A DNA stretch of 53,369 bases from Alphaproteobacteria bacterium (GTDB lineage: Bacteria; Pseudomonadota; Alphaproteobacteria; MPNO01; UBA830), in the NCBI GenBank assembly GCA_022822405.1, contig JAJEBT010000100.1, forward strand, positions 1-53,369. The letters are read 5' to 3'. Made by a program: the position numbers and the translations under genes. Below the pieces are notes generated by a model. It was given only the letters and a program-made list of their open reading frames with translations. It did no database searches and was not told the DNA's origin. This document shows positions 18,780-30,963 of the stretch, one piece after another (the first letter of the stretch is position 1; each line of letters opens with the position of its first letter).

Positions 18780-19183
18780 TGAGGCTCCCTCGCCGCAGCA
18801 GAACCGGTCCATTCGGACATGCACGCGTCCCCCCGGTATCTACCTGGACGGATCATACCAGAACAGTCCCGAAATCGTCATGCCGGACCTGCATTCCCAA
18901 GGAACATTCTTGCCGCGGCTTCACCAACGCCGGAAATCCGGACAGCGGCCGCTGCGGAAACAGCCGGGGAGAGGTCGACCGGGGCCATTCTCGTGGCAGC
19001 CGGACCGCTGCCAACCGGGGCTGGAGGCGGGAACGCGGAACGTCTGGCCGTCCGGGCCCAGTTTCGCCGGCGTCGCCACGGCCTTCGGCGAGCTTCGTTT
19101 CCGATCGGGAAGTCTTGCGCTATGATGCACCGGTGATGTGGTCTGCCTTGTCGGCGCCACGCCGGGAGTCTGCAGGGAAGACC
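18780..19183. other. Divergent intergenic region between mtnA and the flavin reductase
   Basis: These 404 bases should hold two divergent promoters. No protein-like frame, riboswitch fold or convincing promoter was recognised in them. AGGGAAG at 19174-19180 serves the flavin reductase start. Confidence 0.4.
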
Positions 19184-19663
19184 ATGCCTTTTGACCATCG
19201 GGAATTGCGTAACGCGTTCGGCTGCTTTGCCACCGGCGTAACGATCATCACGACGCTGGACAGGAACGCGGAGAAGATCGGCATCACCGCCAATTCGTTC
19301 ACGTCGCTGTCTCTTGACCCGCCGCTCGTCCTATTCTGCGTGGCGGACAAGATCAACAGCTTCGAGGCCTTCGAGGCCTGCCGGCATTTCAACGTCAATG
19401 TGCTGAATGAAGAACAGGTAGACCTGTCCAACAATTTTGCTAGGTCGTCCGACGACAAGTGGGACGGGATCGCGCACGGCGTTGGCAGGAACGGGTGTCC
19501 GCTGTTCGACGGTGCGCTTGCGACGCTCGAGTGCGACAAGCATGCCATGTATGAGGGCGGCGACCACCTGATAATTGTCGGCAAGGTCACAGACATGAGC
19601 TATGACAGGAGCAACGGTCGGCCGCTTCTGTACTTCCAGGGCGATTACGCCAGGCTCGCCTGA
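19184..19663 (+). CDS. Flavin reductase-domain protein
   Basis: This 159-residue protein belongs to the FMN-binding split-barrel flavin reductase family. RNAFGCFATGVTIITT near the start and GITANSFTSLSLDPPLVLFC (residues about 31-50) are the typical flavin-binding stretches, and YEGGDHLIIVGKV lies near residue 128. It would supply reduced FMN/FAD to a monooxygenase; the group D oxygenase at 2242-3441 is a plausible partner, although it lies 16 kb away. The ATG at 19184 is chosen because homology begins there and AGGGAAG precedes it. It is monocistronic and convergent with the penicillin acylase gene. Confidence 0.85.
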   Translation: MPFDHRELRNAFGCFATGVTIITTLDRNAEKIGITANSFTSLSLDPPLVLFCVADKINSFEAFEACRHFNVNVLNEEQVDLSNNFARSSDDKWDGIAHGVGRNGCPLFDGALATLECDKHAMYEGGDHLIIVGKVTDMSYDRSNGRPLLYFQGDYARLA

Positions 19664-19704
19664 TCCATCGCGGGCGGGTGGTCTCCCCCACGCCACGACC
19701 GCCG

Positions 19705-22155
19705 TCAGCCGGGCACCAGCCTCAGAATGCCGGTCGCGCCTTCGAGCACCGTGGCGCGCAAGGCCGCAATTCGCACATACCTGCCGTCACGCCAATCCCG
19801 TGTCATCGACGCATAATTTTCCGATAGCGGATTGCCCGACGGACCGGTCGCAATCATGAAACGCGAGTTCCCCAGGTCGGACAGGTCATAGATGCCGCGA
19901 TAGCCCGCTCCATGAACGCCAGCAAAGGGCGCGCGCGGGTTGGAAATCCGGTTCTGGCTGCGATTGACCGTGAAGGCCCCGCCATCGCTCTCGATCCGGA
20001 TATCGCCGAGGCGGCGCAGCACGGGAATACGGCCCAGAACCTGATGGCGAAAGACCGCGTGATGCGCTTCGCCCCAGCGCCAGGCCGCCATGTCACGGCC
20101 GAACTTCTCCTCGAGACTCTCCAGCGCACGCTCAAGGGACTGCGTGACAACCTGCGTGCAGTCCTCGTGCGCTGCCGTGCGGACATCGTCGCACCATTGC
20201 GGGCGAGTTCGCAGCATGTGCCGCACGACGCGCGGCCGAAGCCTCCAGTAGCCATCGAAGTGTTCGCCGAGCTCGTCCAGATAGAGACCACGATTGGTCT
20301 CGGCCAGCCAGGCGGTGAAGATCAGCGGCGCGGCCTGGTCACGAGTCATGTTCCGGTCCCAACTGCGTAGGAGTTCCACGGCGACCCTGCCCCGTGCCGT
20401 GTCCGGCCTGGCATGGTCGAGGAGAACCGGCACAAGCGATTCGGCAGCGGCGGATCGCGTGTCGTTCTGCAAACGTCCTTCGCTCTCGACCGTGCGGGGC
20501 CTGCCGTCGGCGAGGACATCCTGGATGCGGGCGGCCCGATAGGGGGGTGGCCAGTCGCGCGCGACAAACCACGGATAGCCGTCCGGGATGCTGCGTTGAT
20601 TGGCGTTCACGAACCGGCCCGAAGGCGGATTGAACGCCCGGGGGAGCTCTTCGAACGGGATGAACCCGGACCAGCGATGTTCGCCGTCCCATCCGGGTAC
20701 GGGCGCGCTGCCGTCTCCCCTGCTGCGCACCGGCACGCGGCCGGCCACGACAAATCCGATATTGCCGGCCGTGTCGGCATAGACGACGTTCTGCTGCGGC
20801 GCATGAAAATTCTCGAGTGCGGCAAGAAAGTCCGGCCAGTCTTGCGCGTAGTTGATCTTCATCAGGGCAAGGGGCGTGAGATCGTCATCGCGAAGGCCAG
20901 TAGACGCAAGCGTGACGACATGGCCGTTCGGCGCGACGGCTCCGAAACGACCGCCGATGTCGGATATGACCGGACCCCTGACCGTCTCGCGTACGACATG
21001 GTCAACCGGATCGCCGCCCCGGACCCTGATGGTCTCCGTACGGCGAACGAACGGGCGCGGACCGTCCGGCGTGTCGTAATGGCCGGGTTTCGATCCACTG
21101 AGCCGCTCCAGATAGAGATCGGCGGCATCGCTGCCACCGTTCGTCAAACCCCATGCTATGCGGCCGTTGTGGCCGAGGACATGGAACGGCACGCCCGGCG
21201 TGGTGGCACCGCTTACATCGAGCCCCGGAGCCTTGAGACGCGCCAGGTACCAAAGACCCGGCGCGCGAAAGCCCAGGTGCGGGTCGTTTGCGAGCAGCGG
21301 CTTCCCGGATTCGGTGACGGCCCCGGAAAGGACCCAGGCGTTGGAGGCCAGCGCCGATACCGGGCGCAGGATGTCCGGAATGCGGCCCTGCAGCGCAGCG
21401 AAGGGCGCTGAATGCCTCCGGACATCCTCGGATACCTCCAGCGTCGGCGCCGCGCCTCCGTCGTCCGCCGGCCACAGATCCGCCAGCTGCTCCGCGGACA
21501 ACTGTTCCGACAATGCGGCGCGGAGCGATTCCGTGCGCCAGTTTCCTGACAGCCATTGCGCCATCAGGCGACCCCAGACCAGTGAATCGGCGGGCTTCCA
21601 GGGTTCCGGGCTGTACTGCAGGAGCGCATATTCGGGAGGCAGCGCACCGGAACGGCTGTCAAGGTAGGCGTTCACACCAGCGGCATAGGCCTCGACATGT
21701 CCCCGCGCATCGGCCGGAAGCCGGGCATAGGTCTCCTTGGCAAGCCGATACAGGCCAAGCGTGCGCATGGCCCGGTCAACCGGAAGTCCGAACGAACCTA
21801 TGATCTCCGACAGGCGACCGGCGCCCAGCAGGCGCATGGAATCCATCTGGAACAGCCGGTCCCGCGCATGAACGAAACCGAGTGCGAAATACGCATCATC
21901 GCGTGACGCGGCGCGGATATGCGGAATGCCGTGGGCGTCATGGATGATCTCGACCTCGGCGCCGAGGCCGTCGAGGCGCACCTCGCCCGTCAGCGTCGGA
22001 AGAGAGGTCCGGAGCCAGAGAAAGCCGGCCGTCGCGGCAACAACCGCGAGAAGGACAAGGGCACCGACGGTCCGGAAGAAGATCTTCCGCAGACGGCGCA
22101 TCAGGGGGCCCGTCCGGAAGCGGCGCAGCGGTTCTGGCAACCAGGCCTGGCCCAC
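19705..22155 (-). CDS. Penicillin acylase-family N-terminal nucleophile hydrolase
   Basis: This 816-residue protein has an N-terminal membrane anchor (about residues 26-48) and the penicillin amidase layout: an alpha-chain region, then SNAWVLSG in which Ser271 becomes the N-terminal nucleophile after autoprocessing. The conserved segment DPHLGFRAPGLWY follows in the beta chain. Family members cleave penicillins, acyl-homoserine lactones or other N-acyl amides in the periplasm; substrate cannot be assigned. The start may be the ATG at 22155 or the Met at 22101, just before the anchor. The gene stands between hemB upstream and a convergent flavin reductase. Confidence 0.88.
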   Translation of the reverse strand: MGQAWLPEPLRRFRTGPLMRRLRKIFFRTVGALVLLAVVAATAGFLWLRTSLPTLTGEVRLDGLGAEVEIIHDAHGIPHIRAASRDDAYFALGFVHARDRLFQMDSMRLLGAGRLSEIIGSFGLPVDRAMRTLGLYRLAKETYARLPADARGHVEAYAAGVNAYLDSRSGALPPEYALLQYSPEPWKPADSLVWGRLMAQWLSGNWRTESLRAALSEQLSAEQLADLWPADDGGAAPTLEVSEDVRRHSAPFAALQGRIPDILRPVSALASNAWVLSGAVTESGKPLLANDPHLGFRAPGLWYLARLKAPGLDVSGATTPGVPFHVLGHNGRIAWGLTNGGSDAADLYLERLSGSKPGHYDTPDGPRPFVRRTETIRVRGGDPVDHVVRETVRGPVISDIGGRFGAVAPNGHVVTLASTGLRDDDLTPLALMKINYAQDWPDFLAALENFHAPQQNVVYADTAGNIGFVVAGRVPVRSRGDGSAPVPGWDGEHRWSGFIPFEELPRAFNPPSGRFVNANQRSIPDGYPWFVARDWPPPYRAARIQDVLADGRPRTVESEGRLQNDTRSAAAESLVPVLLDHARPDTARGRVAVELLRSWDRNMTRDQAAPLIFTAWLAETNRGLYLDELGEHFDGYWRLRPRVVRHMLRTRPQWCDDVRTAAHEDCTQVVTQSLERALESLEEKFGRDMAAWRWGEAHHAVFRHQVLGRIPVLRRLGDIRIESDGGAFTVNRSQNRISNPRAPFAGVHGAGYRGIYDLSDLGNSRFMIATGPSGNPLSENYASMTRDWRDGRYVRIAALRATVLEGATGILRLVPG

Positions 22156-22264
22156 GGCGGCGGCGATGCAGCCGGCGCGGTTGCGCTGTTCCCGATTTCA
22201 GGCACGGCCCGGTCCCGCGTCATTCGGACCGCTCAGCATGCGCCGACATTCGGAGCCAGGCCTG

Positions 22265-24615
<2,351 letters not shown>

Positions 24616-24678
24616 CTCTTGGGTCCTTTCGCCTCCGGCCCCACACGGGACACGAAAGAGGCATTTGGTATCGACTCG

Positions 24679-24707
24679 AAAATAATATCCGCTGCGCCCG
24701 ATTTCAA
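24679..24707 (-). promoter_or_regulatory. Candidate promoter of rpoH
   Basis: On the minus strand TTGAAA (24707-24702) and TATTTT (24684-24679) are 17 bases apart, a plausible housekeeping promoter about 65 bases upstream of the rpoH ATG. The -35 lies within CTTGAAA, which also resembles the -35 of heat-shock promoters, so autoregulation is possible. Confidence 0.45.
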
Positions 24708-24836
24708 GGTCCATCCGGCCCAATTATCGAACGCAGCGGGATTTTTTCGTTCCGGGCCCGCAACCGAAGCGCCACCGGGCCCGGAGCCTCGTCACAGCAG
24801 GGTGCGTGACGAGACCGCTCCGGTCCGGCGTCGCGT

Positions 24837-26363
24837 TCAGGCATTGCCGAGCGGCAGCGCCACATAGCGATCGGAGCCGCTACGATGGACAAGCATCAGG
24901 AGCGATTTGCGCCCGTCCCCGGCGGCCTTCTCGACCGCGTCAAGGATGTCCTTGGGATTACGGACCTCGCTGTCGGCAACCTTGCGGATCACGTCGCCCC
25001 GGCGCAGGCCGCGGCCTGCTGCAATGCCGTTCGGATCGAGTTCGACCACGACAACTCCGTTGACCCGGGAGGTAATCCCGAACCGGCCGCGGCCTTCGTC
25101 GTCGAGACTGGCGACCGTCATGCCGAATCTGGCACCCTGCGACTTGTCGGCGAGAGCCTTACCGGCTTCCGGAGTGCCCGGCATCGCACCGATCCGCACC
25201 GACACCGCGATCTCGGATCCGTCACGGAATACACTGAGCTTTGCCGTCGAATCGGCCGGAAGACCGGCAACCAGACGCGGCAGTTCCCGCATCGTCTCGA
25301 TACGCTCGCCGTCGACGGCGACGATGACGTCGCCCTGGCGGAGCCCTGCGCGGCTCGCCGGGCTCTCCTCCATCACCTGCGAGACAAGGGCTCCCTCCGG
25401 GGCGCCGAGGCCGAGCCCGTCCGCAAGGTCCGAGGTCACCTCCTGCACCTGGACCCCGAGCCAGCCGCGGGCCACTTTGCCTGCTGACTTCAGTTGCGCG
25501 ATCACCTCGCGGGCCAGATCGGACGGTACCGCAAAGCCGATCCCGGCATTGGCGCCCGTGACCGAAAGGATGGCCGTGTTCACCCCCACGACCTCACCGT
25601 CGAGGTTGAACGACGGTCCGCCGGAATTGCCGCGATTGATGGGGGCGTCGATCTGCAGGAAATCGTCATACGGGCCGGACCCAATGTCACGTCCCCGCGC
25701 AGACACGATACCCGTCGTCGCGGTATTGCCGAGACCGAAGGGACTGCCGATCGCCACGATCCAGTCACCGACCTTGACCTCCGATGACTGGCCGAACGCC
25801 ACATGCGGAAACGCATCGCCGCCGTCGACCTTGAGCAACGCCAGATCGGTCTTCGGATCGCGTCCGACGACCCTGGCTTCGAAACGCCGGCCATCGGTCA
25901 TAGACACCTCGATCTTGCGCGCATCCTCGACTACGTGATTGTTGGTCACGATGTGGCCGTCGCCATCGATGAAGAAACCCGAACCGACGCCGGAGCGAAC
26001 TGGGGGGGGCTGGCGTCCGTCGCGGCGCATTTCAAAATCGAAACCGAAACGCCTTGCGAAATCATCGCCGAAAAACCTCTTGAAGGGTTCGGGAAGTTCG
26101 AACGCGGACGAGACGGCCCGGGAACCCGCGCCGGTGACCCGAATCGCGACCACCGCCGGGCTCACGCGCTCGATGACGGGCGCGAGACTCGCCGGGAACT
26201 GCCCACTGCCTGCGGGCAGGCTGACGGGCTGTGCCACCGCCGCTCGCGTTTCCGCGCCGCCGCCCGGCTGCGCCGCCGAAAGCACGCCAACCAGCGCAAT
26301 AGCGGCAATCGACGCGCCCGCCGCGACGAGGGCCGCGGCTCTGGTCCTGGAACTCTTCGACAT
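24837..26363 (-). CDS. degP: Periplasmic serine protease DegP/HtrA (Do family)
   Basis: This 508-residue protein has a signal sequence (residues 9-31), a trypsin-like domain with His143 (TNNHVV), Asp173 (TDLALL) and Ser247 (RGNSGGP), then two PDZ domains (about residues 300-390 and 420-500). It degrades or refolds damaged envelope proteins. AGGAG lies nine bases before the ATG at 26363. It is followed by rpoH on the same strand after 221 bases. The gene is divergent from the amidohydrolase, and ATTAA/TTAAT repeats near 26442-26457 lie between the two starts as a possible regulatory site. Confidence 0.95.
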   Translation of the reverse strand: MSKSSRTRAAALVAAGASIAAIALVGVLSAAQPGGGAETRAAVAQPVSLPAGSGQFPASLAPVIERVSPAVVAIRVTGAGSRAVSSAFELPEPFKRFFGDDFARRFGFDFEMRRDGRQPPPVRSGVGSGFFIDGDGHIVTNNHVVEDARKIEVSMTDGRRFEARVVGRDPKTDLALLKVDGGDAFPHVAFGQSSEVKVGDWIVAIGSPFGLGNTATTGIVSARGRDIGSGPYDDFLQIDAPINRGNSGGPSFNLDGEVVGVNTAILSVTGANAGIGFAVPSDLAREVIAQLKSAGKVARGWLGVQVQEVTSDLADGLGLGAPEGALVSQVMEESPASRAGLRQGDVIVAVDGERIETMRELPRLVAGLPADSTAKLSVFRDGSEIAVSVRIGAMPGTPEAGKALADKSQGARFGMTVASLDDEGRGRFGITSRVNGVVVVELDPNGIAAGRGLRRGDVIRKVADSEVRNPKDILDAVEKAAGDGRKSLLMLVHRSGSDRYVALPLGNA

Positions 26364-26499
26364 GGTCAGACTCCTCTTGTCAGGTTGTAACCTTGCCGGC
26401 CAATATGGGGCGGGCCGGGTTACCGGGACCTGACTGCAGGATTAAACTTTGTTAATGCAGGGACGACCGAGCCGTCCGGGACGCCTACAGCGAGGGATC

Positions 26500-27513
26500 A
26501 TGCGCAAACTCGACATCTTCAATCACATCATGCCGCGGGAAATTTTCGATCTGCTTGAGGTCTGGGTGCCGGGACATCCGATCGCACAGTTGTTCAAGGG
26601 CGTTCCGGCACTGTGGGATCTCGACGAACATTTCCGTGTGACGGACCGGTTCGACGACTACCAGCAGATCTTGTCCCTTTCGAACCCTCCCATCGAAACC
26701 CTCGGCGACGAGTCGCAGACGCCCGAGATCGCGTCGCGGGTGAACGATGCGCTGTCCGGGCTGTGCGCACGCCATCCGGACCGCTTTCCCGCCTTCATCG
26801 CGTCCCTGCCCATGAACAATCCCGAGGCCGCTGCGCGAGAGGCCGAGCGTGCAGTAGCCGATCTCGGCGCCCGGGGGGTGCAGCTGTTCACCAACGTCAA
26901 CAACATCCCTCTGAGCGATCCCCGGTTCTTTCCGGTCTTCGAGACCATGAACATGCTTGACCTGCCCGTCTGGATTCATCCCATGCGGCTGGCCAACCAT
27001 CCGGACTACATGACCGAAGACCGGTCGGAAGCGGAGATCTGGTTCAGTTTCGGCTGGCCGTACGAGACCGCAGCGTGCCTGACGCGGCTGATCTATTCGG
27101 GACTCTACGACAGGCTACCCGACCTGAAGATCATCTCCCACCACATGGGTGGTGTCATTCCCTATTTCGCAGGCAAGCTCGATCTCGGCTTCTCCCAAGT
27201 CTTCACCGGCACACTCGACCACAACCCGGCACAGGAGGAATACGGCCTCGAACGTCCGCCCAGGGAGTATTTCGGGCTCCTGTACGGCGATACGGCCACC
27301 AACTGTTCGCTACCGGCGATGCAGTGCGGACATGCATTCTTCACCTCCGACCGGGCGCTGTTCGCGACCGACGCGCCATTCGATCCCGTCGGCGGCGCAT
27401 ACCTGATCGGCGGCACCATCGAAGCCGTGAACGCGCTCGACATTCCCGAAGCCGAACGCCAGCTCATCTTTCACGGAAACGCGGCCAGGCTTCTCAAGCT
27501 GGACGGTTTCTGA
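26500..27513 (+). CDS. Amidohydrolase family 2 (ACMSD-like TIM-barrel) protein
   Basis: The 337-residue protein belongs to the amidohydrolase 2/ACMSD group of decarboxylases and hydrolases. Metal-site elements are WIHPMR, ISHHMGG and ATDAPFDP. The usual N-terminal HxH motif reads FNH (residues 7-9), so the first His is a Phe, a feature that would alter metal binding. The ATG at 26500 has GAGGGAT upstream; an ATG at 26449 has none. It precedes a complete Liv-type transporter, so it may act on the imported carboxylate, possibly an aromatic acid. The reaction cannot be named. Confidence 0.8.
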   Translation: MRKLDIFNHIMPREIFDLLEVWVPGHPIAQLFKGVPALWDLDEHFRVTDRFDDYQQILSLSNPPIETLGDESQTPEIASRVNDALSGLCARHPDRFPAFIASLPMNNPEAAAREAERAVADLGARGVQLFTNVNNIPLSDPRFFPVFETMNMLDLPVWIHPMRLANHPDYMTEDRSEAEIWFSFGWPYETAACLTRLIYSGLYDRLPDLKIISHHMGGVIPYFAGKLDLGFSQVFTGTLDHNPAQEEYGLERPPREYFGLLYGDTATNCSLPAMQCGHAFFTSDRALFATDAPFDPVGGAYLIGGTIEAVNALDIPEAERQLIFHGNAARLLKLDGF

Positions 27514-27701
27514 GCGAAATGTCCCCGGCGCGGCCGGGGCTGTAGTGCCGTCGAAAACCGGAGATGCCCGGCGAGCCGCCGGAGCCGGCGATTGCCCTTG
27601 CGGACTCCGCCCGCCTCGGGCCATACTGGAACTCAAGCAGGAGCTGTTGTACCCTTGCGGGGGTTCACATGGGATCTGACCAATTACTTGGAGGGAGTGT
27701 C

Positions 27702-28970
27702 ATGAGTGAACAACAGGGGATCGGGCGTCGTAGCTGGCTGAAATGTTCCGTTGCCGCCGTGGCCCTGGCAGCCAGCGCGGCGATCATTTCGCCGGCGCAG
27801 GCCCAGGGCACGATCAAGATCGGTTTCGGCATGGCATTGACCGGAGGCCTTGCGGGCGCCGGCAAGGCTGCGCTGATCGCCATGCAGATCTGGCGCGACG
27901 ACACCAATGCCAAGGGCGGCATCCTCGGAAAGAAGGTCGAGCTCGTCTACTATGACGACCAGACCAATTCCGCGACCGTCCCCGGCATCTACACCAAACT
28001 CCTCGACGTCGACAAGGTCGACTTCGTGGTCTCGGGATACGGCACCAACCTGATCGCGCCGGCGATGCCGATCGTGATGCAGCGGGGCCTGGTATTCCCG
28101 TCGCTGTTCGGCCTGGCCGTGAACGAGAAGTTCAAGTATCCGAACTACTTCCAGATCATGCCGGCAGGCCCCAAGCCGCTTACCGACTGGTCACGCGGTT
28201 TCTTCGACCTGGCTATGGCGCAGAACCCCAAGCCGAAGACCATCGCCCTGGTGGGCGCCGATGCGGAATTCGCCCGCAACGCGGTCAAGGGCGCCCGCTT
28301 GCACGCCAAGCGCGTCGGGCTCAAGATCGTCTATGACCAGACCTACCCGCCCAGGACCCCGGACTACACGCCGATCGTGCGCGCCATCCAGGCTCGCAAG
28401 CCCGACATCGTCTATGTCGGCTCCTACCCGCCGGATTCAGCCGGCATGGTGAAGGCGGCCAGCGAAGTCGGACTCAAGACCAAGATGTTCGGCGGCGGCA
28501 TGGTCGGCTTGCAGTACGCGTCGATCATGGGTGCGCTCGGACCGAAGCTCAACGGCATCGTCAACTACGATTTCTGGGTGCCGGAGCCGACCCTGAAGTT
28601 CGAGGGTGTCGAGGCCTTCCTCGCCAAGTACCAGAAGCTGGCCAAGGGCAAGGGCGTCGACCCGCTCGGCTACTACCTGCCGCCCTACGCCTACGCCTAC
28701 CTGCAGGTGCTCGAACAAGCCATCACAGCGACCAAGAGCATGGACCATGCCAAGGTCGGAGCGCACATGCGCAAGGCAACCTTCGACACCGTGGTCGGCA
28801 AGGTCAAGTTCGCGCCGAACGGCGAATGGGCCACGACGCGCGCCCTGATGGTCCAATATCAGGGCATCAAGGACAACAAGCTCGAGACCTTCACGAAGCC
28901 GGGAACGCGCGTTGTCCTGTATCCGACAGAGTGGAAGTCCGGCAAGATCAACTATCCCTACACAAAATAG
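27702..28970 (+). CDS. Branched-chain-type ABC transporter substrate-binding protein
   Basis: This 422-residue periplasmic receptor of the LivJ/LivK fold has a twin-arginine-like signal (GRRSWLKCS then hydrophobic, ending SPAQAQG near residue 30), so export may use Tat. The mature part begins [19 protein letters not shown] and has [10 protein letters not shown] near residue 85, typical of this family. Such receptors often bind aromatic acids, amides or amino acids. The ATG at 27702 follows GGAGGGAG. A large bipartite hairpin separates it from the permease genes of the same operon. Confidence 0.9.
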   Translation: MSEQQGIGRRSWLKCSVAAVALAASAAIISPAQAQGTIKIGFGMALTGGLAGAGKAALIAMQIWRDDTNAKGGILGKKVELVYYDDQTNSATVPGIYTKLLDVDKVDFVVSGYGTNLIAPAMPIVMQRGLVFPSLFGLAVNEKFKYPNYFQIMPAGPKPLTDWSRGFFDLAMAQNPKPKTIALVGADAEFARNAVKGARLHAKRVGLKIVYDQTYPPRTPDYTPIVRAIQARKPDIVYVGSYPPDSAGMVKAASEVGLKTKMFGGGMVGLQYASIMGALGPKLNGIVNYDFWVPEPTLKFEGVEAFLAKYQKLAKGKGVDPLGYYLPPYAYAYLQVLEQAITATKSMDHAKVGAHMRKATFDTVVGKVKFAPNGEWATTRALMVQYQGIKDNKLETFTKPGTRVVLYPTEWKSGKINYPYTK

Positions 28971-28985
28971 GGACGCATCGGGCAC

Positions 28986-29040
28986 GGGCCGGCGGAGCAT
29001 TGTCCCGGTCGCGAACGCGACCGGGACTGCCCGCCGGCCC
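28986..29040 (+). promoter_or_regulatory. Bipartite long hairpin between receptor and permease genes
   Basis: The outer stem is ten perfect pairs (28986-28995 with 29031-29040). After a 6/3 internal loop, the inner stem is 12 perfect pairs (29002-29013 with 29016-29027). TTCTCC follows. It probably limits transcription into the permease genes or protects the receptor mRNA. Confidence 0.65.
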
Positions 29041-29134
29041 TTCTCCGGACAGGATCAGTCCGCACCCATCCGCTTCCAAACCCCGCAGCCGCAACCCGAC
29101 AACGGGCAGCCGGCGGGCCGGCACAGGATAATTC

Positions 29135-30007
29135 GTGTTTACAATTGACCTTTTCCTGAATGCGATCGTCGTCGGCATCCTGCTCGGGGGGTTCTATGCC
29201 GCTGTCAGCCTCGGGCTGACGATCGCTTTCGGCCAGCTCGATATTGTCAACATCTCGCATCCCGCGTTCGTCATTCTCGGATCCTACATCGCCTACATGT
29301 GCAACAGCCTGTGGGGACTGGATCCGATACTCGTCGGCGTTGCGTTCGCGCCGGTCTTCTATTGCGTCGGTGTGGGGGTCTACCGGATCTATTTCGAAAG
29401 CTTCGAGAAAAAGGACGACGAGGCGCTGCGCGGCCTCGCTTTCTTTTTCGGCGTCATGTTCATCATCGAGGTCGGCCTCATCATGGCGTACGGCGTCGAT
29501 TTCCGTTCGGTCGAGGCGCCCTATATCGGTCCGAACTGGGAGATCTGGAAAATCGGCATCCCGACCAGGATGCTGGTGCCGTTCTGCGTCGCCGTCGCCA
29601 TGTTCGCCGCCGTGTATCTCTACCTTTCGAGAACCTTCAACGGCCGCGCGATCATGGCTGTCGCCCAGGATCGCCTGGCGCTTCAGCTGATGGCCGCGGA
29701 CCCCGTGCGCATCAAGCAGCTCGGCTTCGGAATCGGCATCGCGACCACATCCATCGCGGGAGCGCTCCTGATCATCATCATCCCCATCGAGCCGTCGATC
29801 GGACGCCTCTATATCGGCCAGGTCTTCGCGATCGCGGTGCTTGCCGGGCTCGGATCGATACCCGGCACCATGGTCGCCGCGCTGATCCTCGGACTGGCGG
29901 AGAGCTTCGTGTCGACCTTCTACGGCCCGTCATGGTCACCCGCCGTCGCCTTCGGCATCCTTCTCTTCGCCCTCGCCTTCCGGCCGCAGGGCCTGTTCGG
30001 ACGCTAA
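29135..30007 (+). CDS. livH: Branched-chain-type ABC transporter permease (LivH family)
   Basis: The 290-residue membrane protein has about eight helices and LivH features such as GGFYAAVSLGLTIAFGQLD and AVLAGLGSIPGTMVAALILG, the ATPase-coupling loop. The GTG at 29135 is the likely start (MFTIDLFLNAIVVG). The second permease begins two bases after the stop. It forms the heterodimeric channel with LivM. Confidence 0.9.
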   Translation: MFTIDLFLNAIVVGILLGGFYAAVSLGLTIAFGQLDIVNISHPAFVILGSYIAYMCNSLWGLDPILVGVAFAPVFYCVGVGVYRIYFESFEKKDDEALRGLAFFFGVMFIIEVGLIMAYGVDFRSVEAPYIGPNWEIWKIGIPTRMLVPFCVAVAMFAAVYLYLSRTFNGRAIMAVAQDRLALQLMAADPVRIKQLGFGIGIATTSIAGALLIIIIPIEPSIGRLYIGQVFAIAVLAGLGSIPGTMVAALILGLAESFVSTFYGPSWSPAVAFGILLFALAFRPQGLFGR

Positions 30008-30009
30008 CC

Positions 30010-30963
30010 ATGGCTCTCCTGCGATCCTTCTGGCTATGGGCCGCGCTCGTCATCGTCGTTGGCGCCGTCGCCACGACCACCGACCTGATCGGGGTCAACA
30101 AGTTCATCTATTTCGCCGGCTACGTCGTGCTGCAATACGTAGTGCTCGCCACCGCCTGGAACATCATGGGCGGCTATATGGGCTACGTGAATTTCGGGTC
30201 CGCCGGCTTCTTCGCGGTCGGCACCTACACCTCGGTCGTGCTCTACAACCTGATCGGCGCCGACCCGCTGCTCGCAATCCCGATCGCCGGCGTCGTGTCG
30301 GGCCTGATCGGCTTCGGCACCGGGTATCTGACGCTCCGTCTTCGCGGCGTGTTCTTCGCCATCGCGACCCTCGCCCTCGCCGTCGTTCTCGAGACGCTGA
30401 TGGTCAACTGGGATTATGTCGGAGGCGCCTCGGGCGCCTATATCCTGCGCCCGCGCGAGTACCCGGTCTTCGGAGACTATACCCGGTACCTGTTCTTCCT
30501 GATGCTCGTGCTCGCAGTCATGTCGCTTGCCGTTGCCCGCTGGATCGAGAGATCCAAAATCGGGCGCGGCTTCGCCGCCATTCGCGACGACGAGCTCGCG
30601 GCCGAATGCGCCGGAGTCCCGACCCTGAAACTCAAGCTGATATCGACCACCGTCTCCGGCTTCCTGATGGGTGTCGCCGGCGCACCCTTCGCCTTCTATG
30701 TCAGCTTCGTGGAGCCGGTCTCGGCGTTCAACCTGATCTATGCCGTCAATGCCATCGCGATGCCGATGGTCGGCGGCACCACGACCTGGATCGGCCCGCT
30801 GATCGGCGCGCTTCTTCTCGGAACGAGCCAGGAGGTCGCCAGGGTGACGATCTCCTCGGAACTCAATCTCCTGATCGTCGGCGCCCTCCTTATCTTCTTC
30901 GTCATCGTAGCTCCGGAAGGGATCACCGGCCTCGTGCGCAAGTGGTGGAGGCGTAACAGATGA
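30010..30963 (+). CDS. livM: Branched-chain-type ABC transporter permease (LivM family)
   Basis: This 317-residue permease has the LivM pattern: NIMGGYMGYVNFGSAGFFAVG near residue 50 and GGTTTWIGPLIGALLL near the end, where the coupling loop to the ATPases lies. It starts two bases after livH and its stop overlaps the livG start by four bases (ATGA), so the genes are translationally coupled. Confidence 0.92.
   Translation: MALLRSFWLWAALVIVVGAVATTTDLIGVNKFIYFAGYVVLQYVVLATAWNIMGGYMGYVNFGSAGFFAVGTYTSVVLYNLIGADPLLAIPIAGVVSGLIGFGTGYLTLRLRGVFFAIATLALAVVLETLMVNWDYVGGASGAYILRPREYPVFGDYTRYLFFLMLVLAVMSLAVARWIERSKIGRGFAAIRDDELAAECAGVPTLKLKLISTTVSGFLMGVAGAPFAFYVSFVEPVSAFNLIYAVNAIAMPMVGGTTTWIGPLIGALLLGTSQEVARVTISSELNLLIVGALLIFFVIVAPEGITGLVRKWWRRNR

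Noticed and set aside
24752..24784. Nine-pair inverted repeat after degP as a terminator
   Set aside because: On the minus strand it is followed by an A-rich rather than a T-rich run, so intrinsic termination is not supported; it was left out as a feature.
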